A stretch of DNA of 64,000 nucleotides from Ziziphus jujuba (lineage: Eukaryota > Streptophyta > Magnoliopsida > Rosales > Rhamnaceae). Within the stretch, counting starts at the first letter, position 1, and every line of letters begins with the position of its first letter. This document shows positions 22,539 through 36,800 of the stretch, piece after piece. The notes under the pieces are model-generated. The model ran no database searches. It worked only from the letters and a program-made list of their open reading frames with translations, and had not been told where the DNA came from. The stretch is taken from positions 9,238,001 through 9,302,000 of the forward strand of contig NC_083382.1 of NCBI RefSeq assembly GCF_031755915.1, given 5' to 3'. The position numbers were made by a program, and so were the translations under genes.

Positions 22539-25044
22539 CCTCTCTTTATATTGTTTCAATATCTTCACGGGTTATTTCATGCTCAACTAAAATGCAATTG
22601 TTAAAAATGAAGGTTTAAAAAAAATATATATATAGGGTATTAGGCGACGCATAAGCATGATTATGCGTCGCCTATTACTATAATTCAAACAAAAAAAAAC
22701 TCTCTTTATCTTGTTTAAATATCTTCACTAGTTATTTTGATGCTCCAACAAAATCAAATTGTTAAAAATGAAGGTTTAAAAAAAATATATACAGGGTATT
22801 AGGCGACGTGTAAGCATGATTATGCGTCGCCTATTACTAAAATTAAAAAACAAAAAAAAAAACTCTGTTTATCATCTTTAAATATTTTCACTGGTCATTT
22901 CATGCTGGAAGAAAATCAAATTGTTAAACAGGAAGATTTTAAAAAAAAACACCTTCTCTAACTAGTTTAAATCTTTTAACTGGTTATTTGATGCTGAGAT
23001 AAAATCAGATTGATTAAAAAAATAAAAAAACAAAACTCATTTTTGTTGTTTAAATATTTTCACTGCTTATTTGATGATGGAAGAAAATAAAATTGTTAAA
23101 AAGCATGGTTTTTTTGAAGAAAAAAAATATATATATATATAGGGTATTAGGCGACGCATAAGCATGATTATGCGTCGCCTATTACTAAAATTCAAAAAAA
23201 AAAAAAAACTCTGTTTATCATCTGTAAATATTTTCACTGGTCATCTGATGCTGGAAGAAAATCAAATTGTTAAACAGGAAGATTTTAAAAATAAACACCT
23301 TCTCTAACTAGTTTAAATCTTTTAACTAGTTATTTGATGCTGAGATAAAATCAGATTGATTAAAAAAATAAAAAAACAAAACTCATTTATGTTGTTTAAA
23401 TATTTTCACTGCTTATTTGATGATGGAAGAAAATCAAATTGTTAAAAAGCATGGTTTTTTTGAGAGAAAAAAAAAATATATATATATATAGGGTATTAGG
23501 CGACGCATAAGCATGATTACGCGTCGCCTATTACTAAAATTCAAAAAAAAAAAAAAACTCTGTTTATCATCTTTAAATATTTTCACTCGTCATTTGATGC
23601 TGGAAGAAAATCAAATTGTTAAACAGGAAGATTTTAAAAATAAACACCTTCTCTAACTAGTTTAAATCTTTTAACTAGTTATTTGATGCTGAGATAAAAT
23701 CGGATTGATTAAAAAAATAAAAAAACAAAACTCATTTATGTTGTTTAAATATTTTCACTGCTTATTTGATGATGGAAGAAAATCAAATTGTTAAAAACCA
23801 TGCTTTTTTTGAAAGAAAAAAAAAATGGGGTATTAGGCGATGCATAATACTGCTTATGCGTCGCCTAAACCCTAAATTAACAAAAAAAAAAAAAAAAAAA
23901 ACCTCTCTTTATATTTTTTCAATATCTTCACTGGTTATTTCATGCTCAACTAAAATGCAATTGTTAAAAATGAAGGTTTAAAAAAAATATATATATAGGG
24001 TATTAGGCGATGCATAAGCATGATTATGCGTCGCCTATTACTAAAATTCAAAAAAAAAAAAAAACTATGTTTATCATCTTTAAATATTTTCACTGGTCAT
24101 TTGATGCTGGAAGAAAATCAAATTGTTAAACAGGAAGATTTTAAAAAAAAACACCTTCTCTAACTAGTTTAAATCTTTTAACTGGTTATTTGATGCGGAG
24201 ATAAAATCAGATTGATTAAAAAAATAAAAAAACAAAACTCATTTTTGTTGTTTAAATATTTTCACTGCTTATTTGATGATGGAAGAAAATCAAATTGTTA
24301 AAAACCATGGTTTTTTTGAAAGAAAAAGAAAAATGGGGTATTAGGCGACGCATAATACTGCTTATGCGTCGCCTAAACCCTAAATTAACAAAAAAAAAAA
24401 AAAAAAAACCTCTCTTTATATTGTTTCAATATCTTCAAGGGTTATTTCATGCTCAACTAAAATGCAATTGTTAAAAATGAAGGTTTAAAAAAAATATATA
24501 TATAGGGTATTAGGCGACGCATAAGCATGATTATGCGTCGCCTATTACTATAATTCAAACAAAAAAAAACTCTCTTTATCTTGTTTAAATATCTTCACTG
24601 GTTATTTGATGCTCCAACAAAATCAAATTGTTAAAAATGAAGGTTTAAAAAAAATATATATAGGGTATTAGGCGACGTATAAGCATGATTATGCGTTGCC
24701 TATTACTAAAATTAAAAAAAAAAAAAAAAACTCTGTTTATCATCTTTAAATATTTTCACTGGTCATTTGATGCTGGAAGAAAATCAAATTGTTAAACAGG
24801 AAGATTTTAAAAATAAACACCTTCTCTAACTAGTTTAAATCTTTTAGCTGGTTATTTGATGCTGAGATAAAATCAGATTGATTAAAAAAATAAAAAAACA
24901 AAACTCATTCTTGTTGTTTAAATATTTTCACTGCTTATTTGATGATGGAAGAAAATCAAATTGTTAAAAACCATGGTTTTTTTGAAAGAAAAAAAAAATG
25001 GGGTATTAGGCGACGCATAATCAGTATTATGCGTCGCCTAAACC

Positions 25045-25079
<35 letters not shown>

Positions 25080-25715
25080 CCTCTCTTTATATTGTTTCAA
25101 TATCTTCACGGGTTATTTCATGCTCAACTAAAATGCAATTGTTAAAAATGAAGGTTTAAAAAATATATATATATAGGGTATTAGGCGACGCATAAGCATG
25201 ATTATGCGTCGCCTATTACTATAATTCAAACAAAAAAAAACTCTCTTTATCTTGTTTAAATATCTTCACTGGTTATTTGATGCTCCAACAAAATCAAATT
25301 GTTAAAAATGAAGGTTTAAAAAAAATATATATAGGGTATTAGGCGACGTATAAGCATGATTATGCGTTGCCTATTACTAAAATTAAAAAAAAAAAAAAAA
25401 ACTCTGTTTATCATCTTTAAATATTTTCACTGGTCATTTGATGCTGGAAGAAAATCAAATTGTTAAACAGGAAGATTTTAAAAATAAACACCTTCTCTAA
25501 CTAGTTTAAATCTTTTAGCTGGTTATTTGATGCTGAGATAAAATCAGATTGATTAAAAAAATAAAAAAACAAAACTCATTCTTGTTGTTTAAATATTTTC
25601 ACTGCTTATTTGATGATGGAAGAAAATCAAATTGTTAAAAACCATGGTTTTTTTGAAAGAAAAAAAAAATGGGGTATTAGGCGACGCATAATCAGTATTA
25701 TGCGTCGCCTAAACC

Positions 25716-25750
<35 letters not shown>

Positions 25751-26389
25751 CCTCTCTTTATATTGTTTCAATATCTTCACGGGTTATTTCATGCTCAACT
25801 AAAATGCAATTGTTAAAAATGAAGGTTTAAAAAATATATATATATAGGGTATTAGGCGACGCATAAGCATGATTATGCGTCGCCTATTACTATAATTCAA
25901 ACAAAAAAAAACTCTCTTTATCTTGTTTAAATATCTTCACTGATTATTTGATGCTCCAACAAAATCAAATTGTTAAAAATGAAGGTTAAAAACATATATA
26001 TATAGGGTATTAGGCGACGTATAAGCATGATTATGCGTCGCCTATTACTAAAATTAAAAAAAAAAAAAAAAAAAACTCTGTTTTTCATCTTTAAATATTT
26101 TCACTGGTCATTTGATGCTGGAAGAAAATCAAATTGTTAAACAGGAAGATTTTAAAAATAAACACCTTCTCTAACTAGTTTAAATCTTTTAACTGGTTAT
26201 TTGATGCTGAGATAAAATCAGATTGATTAAAAAAATAAAAAAACAAAACTCATTTTTGTTGTTTAAATATTTTCACTGCTTATTTGATGATGGAAGAAAA
26301 TCAAATTGTTAAAAACCATGGTTTTTTTGAAAGAAAAAAAAAATGGGGTATTAGGCGACGCATAATCAGTATTATGCGTCGCCTAAACC

Positions 26390-26421
<32 letters not shown>

Positions 26422-27402
26422 CCTCTCTTTATATTGTTTCAATATCTTCACGGGTTATTTCATGCTCAACTAAAATGCAATTGTTAAAAATGAAGGTTTA
26501 AAAAAAATATATATATAGGGTATTAGGCGACGCATAAGCATGATTATGCGTCGCCTATTACTATAATTCAAACAAAAAAAAACTCTCTTTATCTTGTTTA
26601 AATATCTTCACTAGTTATTTGATGCTCCAACAAAATCAAATTGTTAAAAATGAAGGTTTAAAAAAAATATATACAGGGTATTAGGCGACGTGTAAGCATG
26701 ATTATGCGTCGCCTATTACTAAAATTAAAAAACAAAAAAAAAAACTCTGTTTATCATCTTTAAATATTTTCACTGGTCATTTCATGCTGGAAGAAAATCA
26801 AATTGTTAAACAGGAAGATTTTAAAAAAAAACACCTTCTCTAACTAGTTTAAATCTTTTAACTGGTTATTTGATGCTGAGATAAAATCAGATTGATTAAA
26901 AAAATAAAAAAACAAAACTCATTTTTGTTGTTTAAATATTTTCACTGCTTATTTGATGATGGAAGAAAATCAAATTGTTAAAAACCATGGTTTTTTTGAA
27001 GAAAAAAAATATATATATATAGGGTATTAGGCGACGCATAAGCATGATTATGCGTCGCCTATTACTAAAATTCAAAAAAAAAAAAAAACTCTGTTTTTCA
27101 TCTTTAAATATTTTCACTGGTCATTTGATGCTGGAAGAAAATCAAATTGTTAAACAGGAAGATTTTAAAAATAAACACCTTCTCTAACTAGTTTAAATCT
27201 TTTAACTGGTTATTTAATGCTGAGATAAAATCAGGTTGATTAAAAAAATAAAAAAACAAAACTCATTTATGTGTTTTAAATATTTTCACCGCTTATTTGA
27301 TGATGGAAGAAAATCAAATTGTTAAAAACCATGGTTTTTTTGAGAGAAAAAAAAAATGGGGTATTAGGCGACGCATAATACTGCTTATGCGTCGCCTAAA
27401 CC

Positions 27403-27451
<49 letters not shown>

Positions 27452-27941
27452 CTCTTTATACTATTTCAATATCTTCACTGGTTATTTCATGCTCAACTAA
27501 AATCCAATTGTTAAAAATGAAGGTTTAAAAAAAATATATATATAGGGTATTAGGCGACGCATAAGCATGATTATGCGTCGCCTATTACTAAAATTCAAAC
27601 AAAAAAAAACTCTCTTTATCTTGTTTAAATATCTTCACTGATTATTTGATGCTCCAACAAAATCAAATTGTTAAAAATGAAGGTTAAAAACATATATATA
27701 TAGGGTATTAGGCGACGTATAAGCATGATTATGCGTCGCCTATTACTAAAATTAAAAAAAAAAAAAAAAAAAACTCTGTTTTTCATCTTTAAATATTTTC
27801 ACTGGTCATTTGATGCTGGAAGAAAATCAAATTGTTAAACAGGAAGATTTTAAAAATAAACACCTTCTCTAACTAGTTTAAATCTTTTAACTGGTTATTT
27901 GATGCTGAGATAAAATCAGATTGATTAAAAAAATAAAAAAA
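20666..27941 (+). repeat. Super-repeat copy Q3 (about 7.28 kb)
   Basis: Q3 is nearly base-for-base the same as Q2 at an offset of about 7275. One private change is loss of two bases at about 22191 (AAACTGTTTTTC instead of AAACTCTGTTTTTC). The right edge does not repeat the AAAAAAATAAACTC junction. Instead it continues as in the sequence after 22330, so the exchange that ended Q3 used a different register. The end coordinate is approximate. Confidence 0.82.
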
Positions 27942-28091
27942 CAAAACTCATTTTTGTTGTTTAAATATTTTCACTGCTTATTTGATGATGGAAGAAAATC
28001 AAATTGTTAAAAACCATGGTTTTTTTGAAAGAAAAAAAAAATGGGGTATTAGGCGACGCATAATCAGTATTATGCGTCGCCTAAACCCTAA

Positions 28092-28122
<31 letters not shown>

Positions 28123-31100
28123 CCTCTCTTTATATTGTTTCAATATCTTCACGGGTTATTTCATGCTCAACTAAAATGCAATTGTTAAAAATGAAGGTTT
28201 AAAAAAAATATATATATAGGGTATTAGGCGACGCATAAGCATGATTATGCGTCGCCTATTACTATAATTCAAACAAAAAAAAACTCTCTTTATCTTGTTT
28301 AAATATCTTCACTAGTTATTTGATGCTCCAACAAAATCAAATTGTTAAAAATGAAGGTTTAAAAAAAATATATACAGGGTATTAGGCGACGTGTAAGCAT
28401 GATTATGCGTCGCCTATTACTAAAATTAAAAAACAAAAAAAAAAACTCTGTTTATCATCTTTAAATATTTTCACTGGTCATTTCATGCTGGAAGAAAATC
28501 AAATTGTTAAACAGGAAGATTTTAAAAAAAAACACCTTCTCTAACTAGTTTAAATCTTTTAACTGGTTATTTGATGCTGAGATAAAATCAGATTGATTAA
28601 AAAAATAAAAAAACAAAACTCATTTTTGTTGTTTAAATATTTTCACTGCTTATTTGATGATGGAAGAAAATCAAATTGTTAAAAACCATGGTTTTTTTGA
28701 AAGAAAAAGAAAAATGGGGTATTAGGCGACGCATAATACTGCTTATGCGTCGCCTAAACCCTAAATTAACAAAAAAAAAAAAAAAAAAAAACCTCTCTTT
28801 ATATTGTTTCAATATCTTCACTGGTTATTTCATGCTCAACTAAAATGCAATTGTTAAAAATGAAGGTTTAAAAAAAATATATATATAGGGTATTAGGCGA
28901 CGCATAAGCACGATTATGCGTCGCCTATTACAAAATTCAAACAAAAAAAAACTCTCTTTATCTTGTTTAAATATCTTCACTGGTTATTTGATGCTCCAAC
29001 AAAATCAAATTGTTAAAAATGAAGGTTTAAAAAAAAATATATATAGGGTATTAGGCGAAGTATAAGCATGATTATGCGTCGCCTATTACTAAAATTCAAA
29101 AAAAATACAAAAAAACTGTGTTTATCATCTTTAAATATTTTCACTGGTCATTTGATGCTGGAAGAAAATCAAATTGTTAAACAGGAAGATTTTAAAAAAA
29201 AACACCTTCTCTAACTACTTTTAATCTTTTAACTGGTTATTTGATGCGGAGATAAAATCAGATTGATTAAAAAAATAAAAAAACAAAACTCATTTTTGTT
29301 GTTTAAATATTTTCACTGCTTATTTGATGATGGAAGAAAATCAAATTGTTAAAAACCATGGTTTTTTTGAAAGAAAAAGAAAAATGGGGTATTAGGCGAC
29401 GCATAATACTGCTTATGCGTCGCCTAAACCCTAAATTAACAAAAAAAAAAAAAAAAAACCTCTCTTTATATTGTTTCAATATCTTCACTGGTTATTTCAT
29501 GCTCAACTAAAATGCAATTGTTAAAAATGAAGGTTTAAAAAAATATATATATATAGGGTATTAGGCGACGCATAAGCATGATTATGCGTCGCCTATTACT
29601 AAAATTCAAACAAAAAAAAACACTCTTTATCTTGTTTAAATATCTTCACTCGTTATTTGATGCTCCAACAAAATCAAATTGTTAAAAATGAAGGTTTAAA
29701 AAAAATATATATAGGGTATTAGGCGACGTATAAGCATGATTATGCGTTGCCTATTACTAAAATTAAAAAAAAAAAAAAAAAACTCTGTTTATCATCTTTA
29801 AATATTTTCACTGGTCATTTGATGCTGGAAGAAAATCAAATTGTTAAACAGGAAGATTTTAAAAAAAAACACCTTCTCTAACTAGTTTAAATCTTTTAAC
29901 TGGTTATTTGATGCTGAGATAAAATCAGATTGATTAAAAAAATAAAAAAACAAAACTCATTTTTGTTGTTTAAATATTTTCACTGCTTATTTGATGATGG
30001 AAGAAAATCAAACTGTTAAAAACCATGGTTGTTTTGAAAGAAAAAAAAAAATGGGGTATTAGGCGACGCATAATACTGCTTATGCGTCGCCTAAACCCTA
30101 AATTAACAAAAAAAAAAAAAAAAAGAAAAACCTATCTTTATATTGTTTCAATATCTTCACTGGTTATTTCATGCTCAACTAAAATGCAATTGTTAAAAAT
30201 GAAGGTTTAAAAAATATATATATAGGGTATTAGGCGACGCATAAGCATGATTATGCCTCGCCTATTACTAAAATTCAAACAAAAAAAAACTCTCTTTATC
30301 TTGTTTAAATATCTTCACTGGTTATTTGATGCTCCAACAAAATCAAATTGTTAAAAATGAAGGTTTAAAAAAAATATATATAGGGTATTAGGCGACGCAT
30401 AAGCAGGATTATGCGTCGCCTATTACTAAAATTCAAAAAAAAAAAACAAAACTCTGTTTATCATCTTTAAATATTTTCACTGGTCATTTCATGCTGGAAG
30501 AAAATCAAATTGTTAAACAAGAAGATTTTAAAAATAAACACCTTCTCTAACTAGTTTAAATCTTTTAACTGGTTATTTGATGCTGAGATAAAATCAGATT
30601 GATTAAAAAAATAAAAAAACAAAACTCATTTATGTTGTTTAAATATTTTCACTGCTTATTTGATGATGGAAGAAAATCAAATTGTTAAAAACCATGCTTT
30701 TTTTGAAAGAAAAAAAAAATGGGGTATTAGGCGATGCATAATACTGCTTATGAGTCGCCTAAACCCTAAATTAACAAAAAAAAAAAAAAAAAACCTCTCT
30801 TTATATTTTTTCAATATCTTCACTGGTTATTTCATGCTCAACTAAAATGCAATTGTTAAAAATGAAGGTTTAAAAAAAATATATATATAGGGTATTAGGC
30901 GATGCATAAGCATGATTATGCGTCCCCTATTACTAAAATTCAAAAAAAAAAAAAAACTTTGTTTATCATCTTTAAATATTTTCACTGGTCATTTGATGCT
31001 GGAAGAAAATCAAATTGTTAAACAGGAAGATTTTAAAAATAAACACCTTCTCTAACTAGTTTAAATCTTTTAACTGGTTATTTGATGCTGAGATAAAATC

Positions 31101-33808
31101 AGATTGATTAAAAAAATAAAAAAACAAAACTCATTTTTGTTGTTTAAATATTTTCACTGCTTATTTGATGATGGAAGAAAATCAAACTGTTAAAAACCAT
31201 GGTTGTTTTGAAAGAAAAAAAAAAATGGGGTATTAGGCGACGCATAATACTGCTTATGCGTCGCCTAAACCCTAAATTAACAAAAAAAAAAAAAAAAAAA
31301 AAAACCTCTCTTTATATTGTTTCAATATCTTCACTGGTTATTTCATGCTCAACTAAAATGCAATTGTTAAAAATGAAGGTTTAAAAAATATATATATAGG
31401 GTATTAGGCGACGCATAAGCATGATTATGCCTCGCCTATTACTAAAATTCAAACAAAAAAAAACTCTCTTTATCTTGTTTAAATATCTTCACTGGTTATT
31501 TGATGCTCCAACAAAATCAAATTGTTAAAAATGAAGGTTTAAAAAAAATATATATAGGGTATTAGGCGACGCATAAGCAGGATTATGCGTCGCCTATTAC
31601 TAAAATTCAAAAAAAAAAAACAAAACTCTGTTTATCATCTTTAAATATTTTCACTGGTCATTTCATGCTGGAAGAAAATCAAATTGTTAAACAAGAAGAT
31701 TTTAAAAATAAACACCTTCTCTAACTAGTTTAAATCTTTTAACTGGTTATTTGATGCTGAGATAAAATCAGATTGATTAAAAAAATAAAAAAACAAAACT
31801 CATTTATGTTGTTTAAATATTTTCACTGCTTATTTGATGATGGAAGAAAATCAAATTGTTAAAAACCATGGTTTTTTTGAGAGCAAAAAAAAAATGGGGT
31901 ATTAGGCGACGCATAATACTGCTTATGCGTCGCCTAAACCCTAAATTTAAAAAAAAAAAAAAAAAAAAAACCTCTCTTTATACTGTTTTAATATCTTCAC
32001 TGGTTATTTCATGCTCAACTAAAATACAATTGTTAAAAATGAGGGTTTAAAAAAAATATATATAGGGTATTAGGCGACGCATAAGCATGATTATGCGTCG
32101 CCTATTACTAAAATTCAAACAAAAAAAAACTCTCTTTATCTTGTTTAAATATCTTCACTGGTTATTTGATGCTCCAACAAAATCAAATTGTTAAAAATGA
32201 AGGTTTAAAAAAAAATATATAGGGTATTAGGCGACGCATAAGCAGGATTATACGTCGCCTATTACTAAAATTCAAAAAAAAAAAACAAAACTCTGTTTAT
32301 CATCTTTAAATATTTTCACTGGTCATTTGATGCTGGAAGAAAATCAAATTGTTAAACAGGAAGATTTTAAAAATAAACACCTTCTCTAACTAGTTTAAAT
32401 CTTTTAGCTGGTTATTTGATGCTGAGATAAAATCAGATTGATTAAAAAAATAAAAAAACAAAACTCATTTATGTTGTTTAAATATTTTCACTGCTTATTT
32501 GATGATGGAAGAAAATCAAATTGTTAAAAAGCATGGTTTTTTTGAAGAAAAAAAAAAAATATATATATATATAGGGTATTAGGCGACGCATAAGCATGAT
32601 TATGCGTCGCCTATTACTAAAATTCAAAAAAAAAAAAAAAACTCTGTTTATCATCTGTAAATATTTTCACTGGTCATCTGATGCTGGAAGAAAATCAAAT
32701 TGTTAAACAGGAAGATTTTAAAAATAAACACCTTCTCTAACTAGTTTAAATCTTTTAACTAGTTATTTGATGCTGAGATAAAATCAGATTGATTAAAAAA
32801 ATAAAAAAACAAAACTCATTTATGTTGTTTAAATATTTTCACTGCTTATTTGATGATGGAAGAAAATCAAATTGTTAAAAAGCATGGTTTTTTTGAGAGA
32901 AAAAAAAAATATATATATATATAGGGTATTAGGCGACGCATAAGCATGATTACGCGTCGCCTATTACTAAAATTCAAAAAAAAAAAAAAACTCTGTTTAT
33001 CATCTTTAAATATTTTCACTCGTCATTTGATGCTGGAAGAAAATCAAATTGTTAAACAGGAAGATTTTAAAAATAAACACCTTCTCTAACTAGTTTAAAT
33101 CTTTTAACTAGTTATTTGATGCTGAGATAAAATCGGATTGATTAAAAAAATAAAAAAACAAAACTCATTTATGTTGTTTAAATATTTTCACTGCTTATTT
33201 GATGATGGAAGAAAATCAAATTGTTAAAAACCATGCTTTTTTTGAAAGAAAAAAAAAATGGGGTATTAGGCCATGCATAATACTGCTTATGCGTCGCCTA
33301 AACCCTAAATTAACAAAAAAAAAAAAAAAAAACCTCTCTTTATATTTTTTCAATATCTTCACTGGTTATTTCATGCTCAACTAAAATGCAATTGTTAAAA
33401 ATGAAGGTTTAAAAAAAATATATATATAGGGTATTAGGCGATGCATAAGCATGATTATGCGTCGCCTATTACTAAAATTCAAAAAAAAAAAAAAACTTTG
33501 TTTATCATCTTTAAATATTTTCACTGGTCATTTGATGCTGGAAGAAAATCAAATTGTTAAACAGGAAGATTTTAAAAATAAACACCTTCTCTAACTAGTT
33601 TAAATCTTTTAACTGGTTATTTGATGCTGAGATAAAATCAGATTGATTAAAAAAATAAAAAAACAAAACTCATTTTTGTTGTTTAAATATTTTCACTGCT
33701 TATTTGATGATGGAAGAAAATCAAATTGTTAAAAACCATGGTTTTTTTGAAAGAAAAAAAAAATGGGGTATTAGGCGACGCATAATCAGTATTATGCGTC
33801 GCCTAAAC

Positions 33809-33843
<35 letters not shown>

Positions 33844-36800
33844 CCTCTCTTTATATTGTTTCAATATCTTCACGGGTTATTTCATGCTCAACTAAAATGC
33901 AATTGTTAAAAATGAAGGTTTAAAAAAAATATATATATAGGGTATTAGGCGACGCATAAGCATGATTATGCGTCGCCTATTACTATAATTCAAACAAAAA
34001 AAAACTCTCTTTATCTTGTTTAAATATCTTCACTAGTTATTTTGATGCTCCAACAAAATCAAATTGTTAAAAATGAAGGTTTAAAAAAAATATATACAGG
34101 GTATTAGGCGACGTGTAAGCATGATTATGCGTCGCCTATTACTAAAATTAAAAAACAAAAAAAAAAAACTCTGTTTATCATCTTTAAATATTTTCACTGG
34201 TCATTTCATGCTGGAAGAAAATCAAATTGTTAAACAGGAAGATTTTAAAAAAAAACACCTTCTCTAACTAGTTTAAATCTTTTAACTGGTTATTTGATGC
34301 TGAGATAAAATCAGATTGATTAAAAAAATAAAAAAACAAAACTCATTTTTGTTGTTTAAATATTTTCACTGCTTATTTGATGATGGAAGAAAATCAAATT
34401 GTTAAAAACCATGGTTTTTTTGAAAGAAAAAGAAAAATGGGGTATTAGGCGACGCATAATACTGCTTATGCGTCGCCTAAACCCTAAATTAACAAAAAAA
34501 AAAAAAAAAAAAACCTCTCTTTATATTGTTTCAATATCTTCACTGGTTATTTCATGCTCAACTAAAATGCAATTGTTAAAAATGAAGGTTTAAAAAAAAT
34601 ATATATATAGGGTATTAGGCGACGCATAAGCACGATTATGCGTCGCCTATTACTAAAATTCAAACAAAAAAAAACTCTCTTTATCTTGTTTAAATATCTT
34701 CACTGGTTATTTGATGCTCCAACAAAATCAAATTGTTAAAAATGAAGGTTTAAAAAAAAATATATATAGGGTATTAGGCGAAGTATAAGCATGATTATGC
34801 GTCGCATATTACTAAAATTCAAAAAAAAAACAAAAAAACTATGTTTATCATCTTTAAATATTTTCACTGGTCATTTGATGCTGGAAGAAAATCAAATTGT
34901 TAAACAGGAAGATTTTAAAAAAAAACACCTTCTCTAACTAGTTTTAATCTTTTAACTGGTTATTTGATGCGGAGATAAAATCAGATTGATTAAAAAAATA
35001 AAAAAACAAAACTCATTTTTGTTGTTTAAATATTTTCACTGCTTATTTGATGATGGAAGAAAATCAAATTGTTAAAAACCATGGTTTTTTTGAAAGAAAA
35101 AGAAAAATGGGGTATTAGGCGACGCATAATACTGCTTATGCGTCGCCTAAACCCTAAATTAACAAAAAAAAAAAAAAAAAAACCTCTCTTTATATTGTTT
35201 CAATATCTTCACTGGTTATTTCATGCTCAACTAAAATGCAATTGTTAAAAATGAAGGTTTAAAAAAAAATATATATATAGGGTATTAGGCGACGCATAAG
35301 CATGATTATGCGTCGCCTATTACTAAAATTCAAACAAAAAAAAACACTCTTTATCTTGTTTAAATATCTTCACTCGTTATTTGATGCTCCAACAAAATCA
35401 AATTGTTAAAAATGAAGGTTTAAAAAAAATATATATAGGGTGTTAGGCGACGTATAAGCATGATTATGCGTTGCCTATTACTAAAATTAAAAAAAAAAAA
35501 AAAAAAACTCTGTTTATCATCTTTAAATATTTTCACTGGTCATTTGATGCTGGAAGAAAATCAAATTGTTAAACAGGAAGATTTTAAAAAAAAACACCTT
35601 CTCTAACTAGTTTAAATCTTTTAACTGGTTATTTGATGCTGAGATAAAATCAGATTGATTAAAAAAATAAAAAAACAAAACTCATTTTTGTTGTTTAAAT
35701 ATTTTCACTGCTTATTTGATGATGGAAGAAAATCAAATTGTTAAAAACCATGGTTTTTTTGAAAGAAAAAAAAAATGGGGTATTAGGCGACGCATAATAC
35801 TGCTTATGCGTCGCCTAAACCCTAAATTAACAAAAAAAAAAAAAAAAAAAACCTCTCTTTATATTGTTTCAATATCTTCACTGGTTATTTCATGCTCAAC
35901 TAAAATGCAATTGTTAAAAATGAAGGTTTAAAAAAAATATATATATAGGGTATTAGGCGACGCATAAGCACGATTATGCGTCGCCTATTACTAAAATTCA
36001 AACAAAAAAAAACTCTCTTTATCTTGTTTAAATATCTTCACTGGTTATTTGATGCTCCAACAAAATCAAATTGTTAAAAATGAAGGTTTAAAAAAAAATA
36101 TATATAGGGTATTAGGCGAAGTATAAGCATGATTATGCGTCGCATATTACTAAAATTCAAAAAAAAAACAAAAAAACTATGTTTATCATCTTTAAATATT
36201 TTCACTGGTCATTTGATGCTGGAAGAAAATCAAATTGTTAAACAGGAAGATTTTAAAAAAAAACACCTTCTCTAACTAGTTTTAATCTTTTAACTGGTTA
36301 TTTGATGCGGAGATAAAATCAGATTGATTAAAAAAATAAAAAAACAAAACTCATTTTTGTTGTTTAAATATTTTCACTGCTTATTTGATGATGGAAGAAA
36401 ATCAAATTGTTAAAAACCATGGTTTTTTTGAAAGAAAAAGAAAAATGGGGTATTAGGCGACGCATAATACTGCTTATGCGTCGCCTAAACCCTAAATTAA
36501 CAAAAAAAAAAAAAAAAAAACCTCTCTTTATATTGTTTCAATATCTTCACTGGTTATTTCATGCTCAACTAAAATGCAATTGTTAAAAATGAAGGTTTAA
36601 AAAAAAATATATATATAGGGTATTAGGCGACGCATAAGCATGATTATGCGTCGCCTATTACTAAAATTCAAACAAAAAAAAACACTCTTTATCTTGTTTA
36701 AATATCTTCACTCGTTATTTGATGCTCCAACAAAATCAAATTGTTAAAAATGAAGGTTTAAAAAAAATATATATAGGGTGTTAGGCGACGTATAAGCATG

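Noticed and set aside
28320..30000. A possible non-satellite segment where the Q pattern stops
   Set aside because: The sequence continues as ordinary A-B-C0-C-D units matching 3.4-5.1 kb; only the super-repeat register changes.
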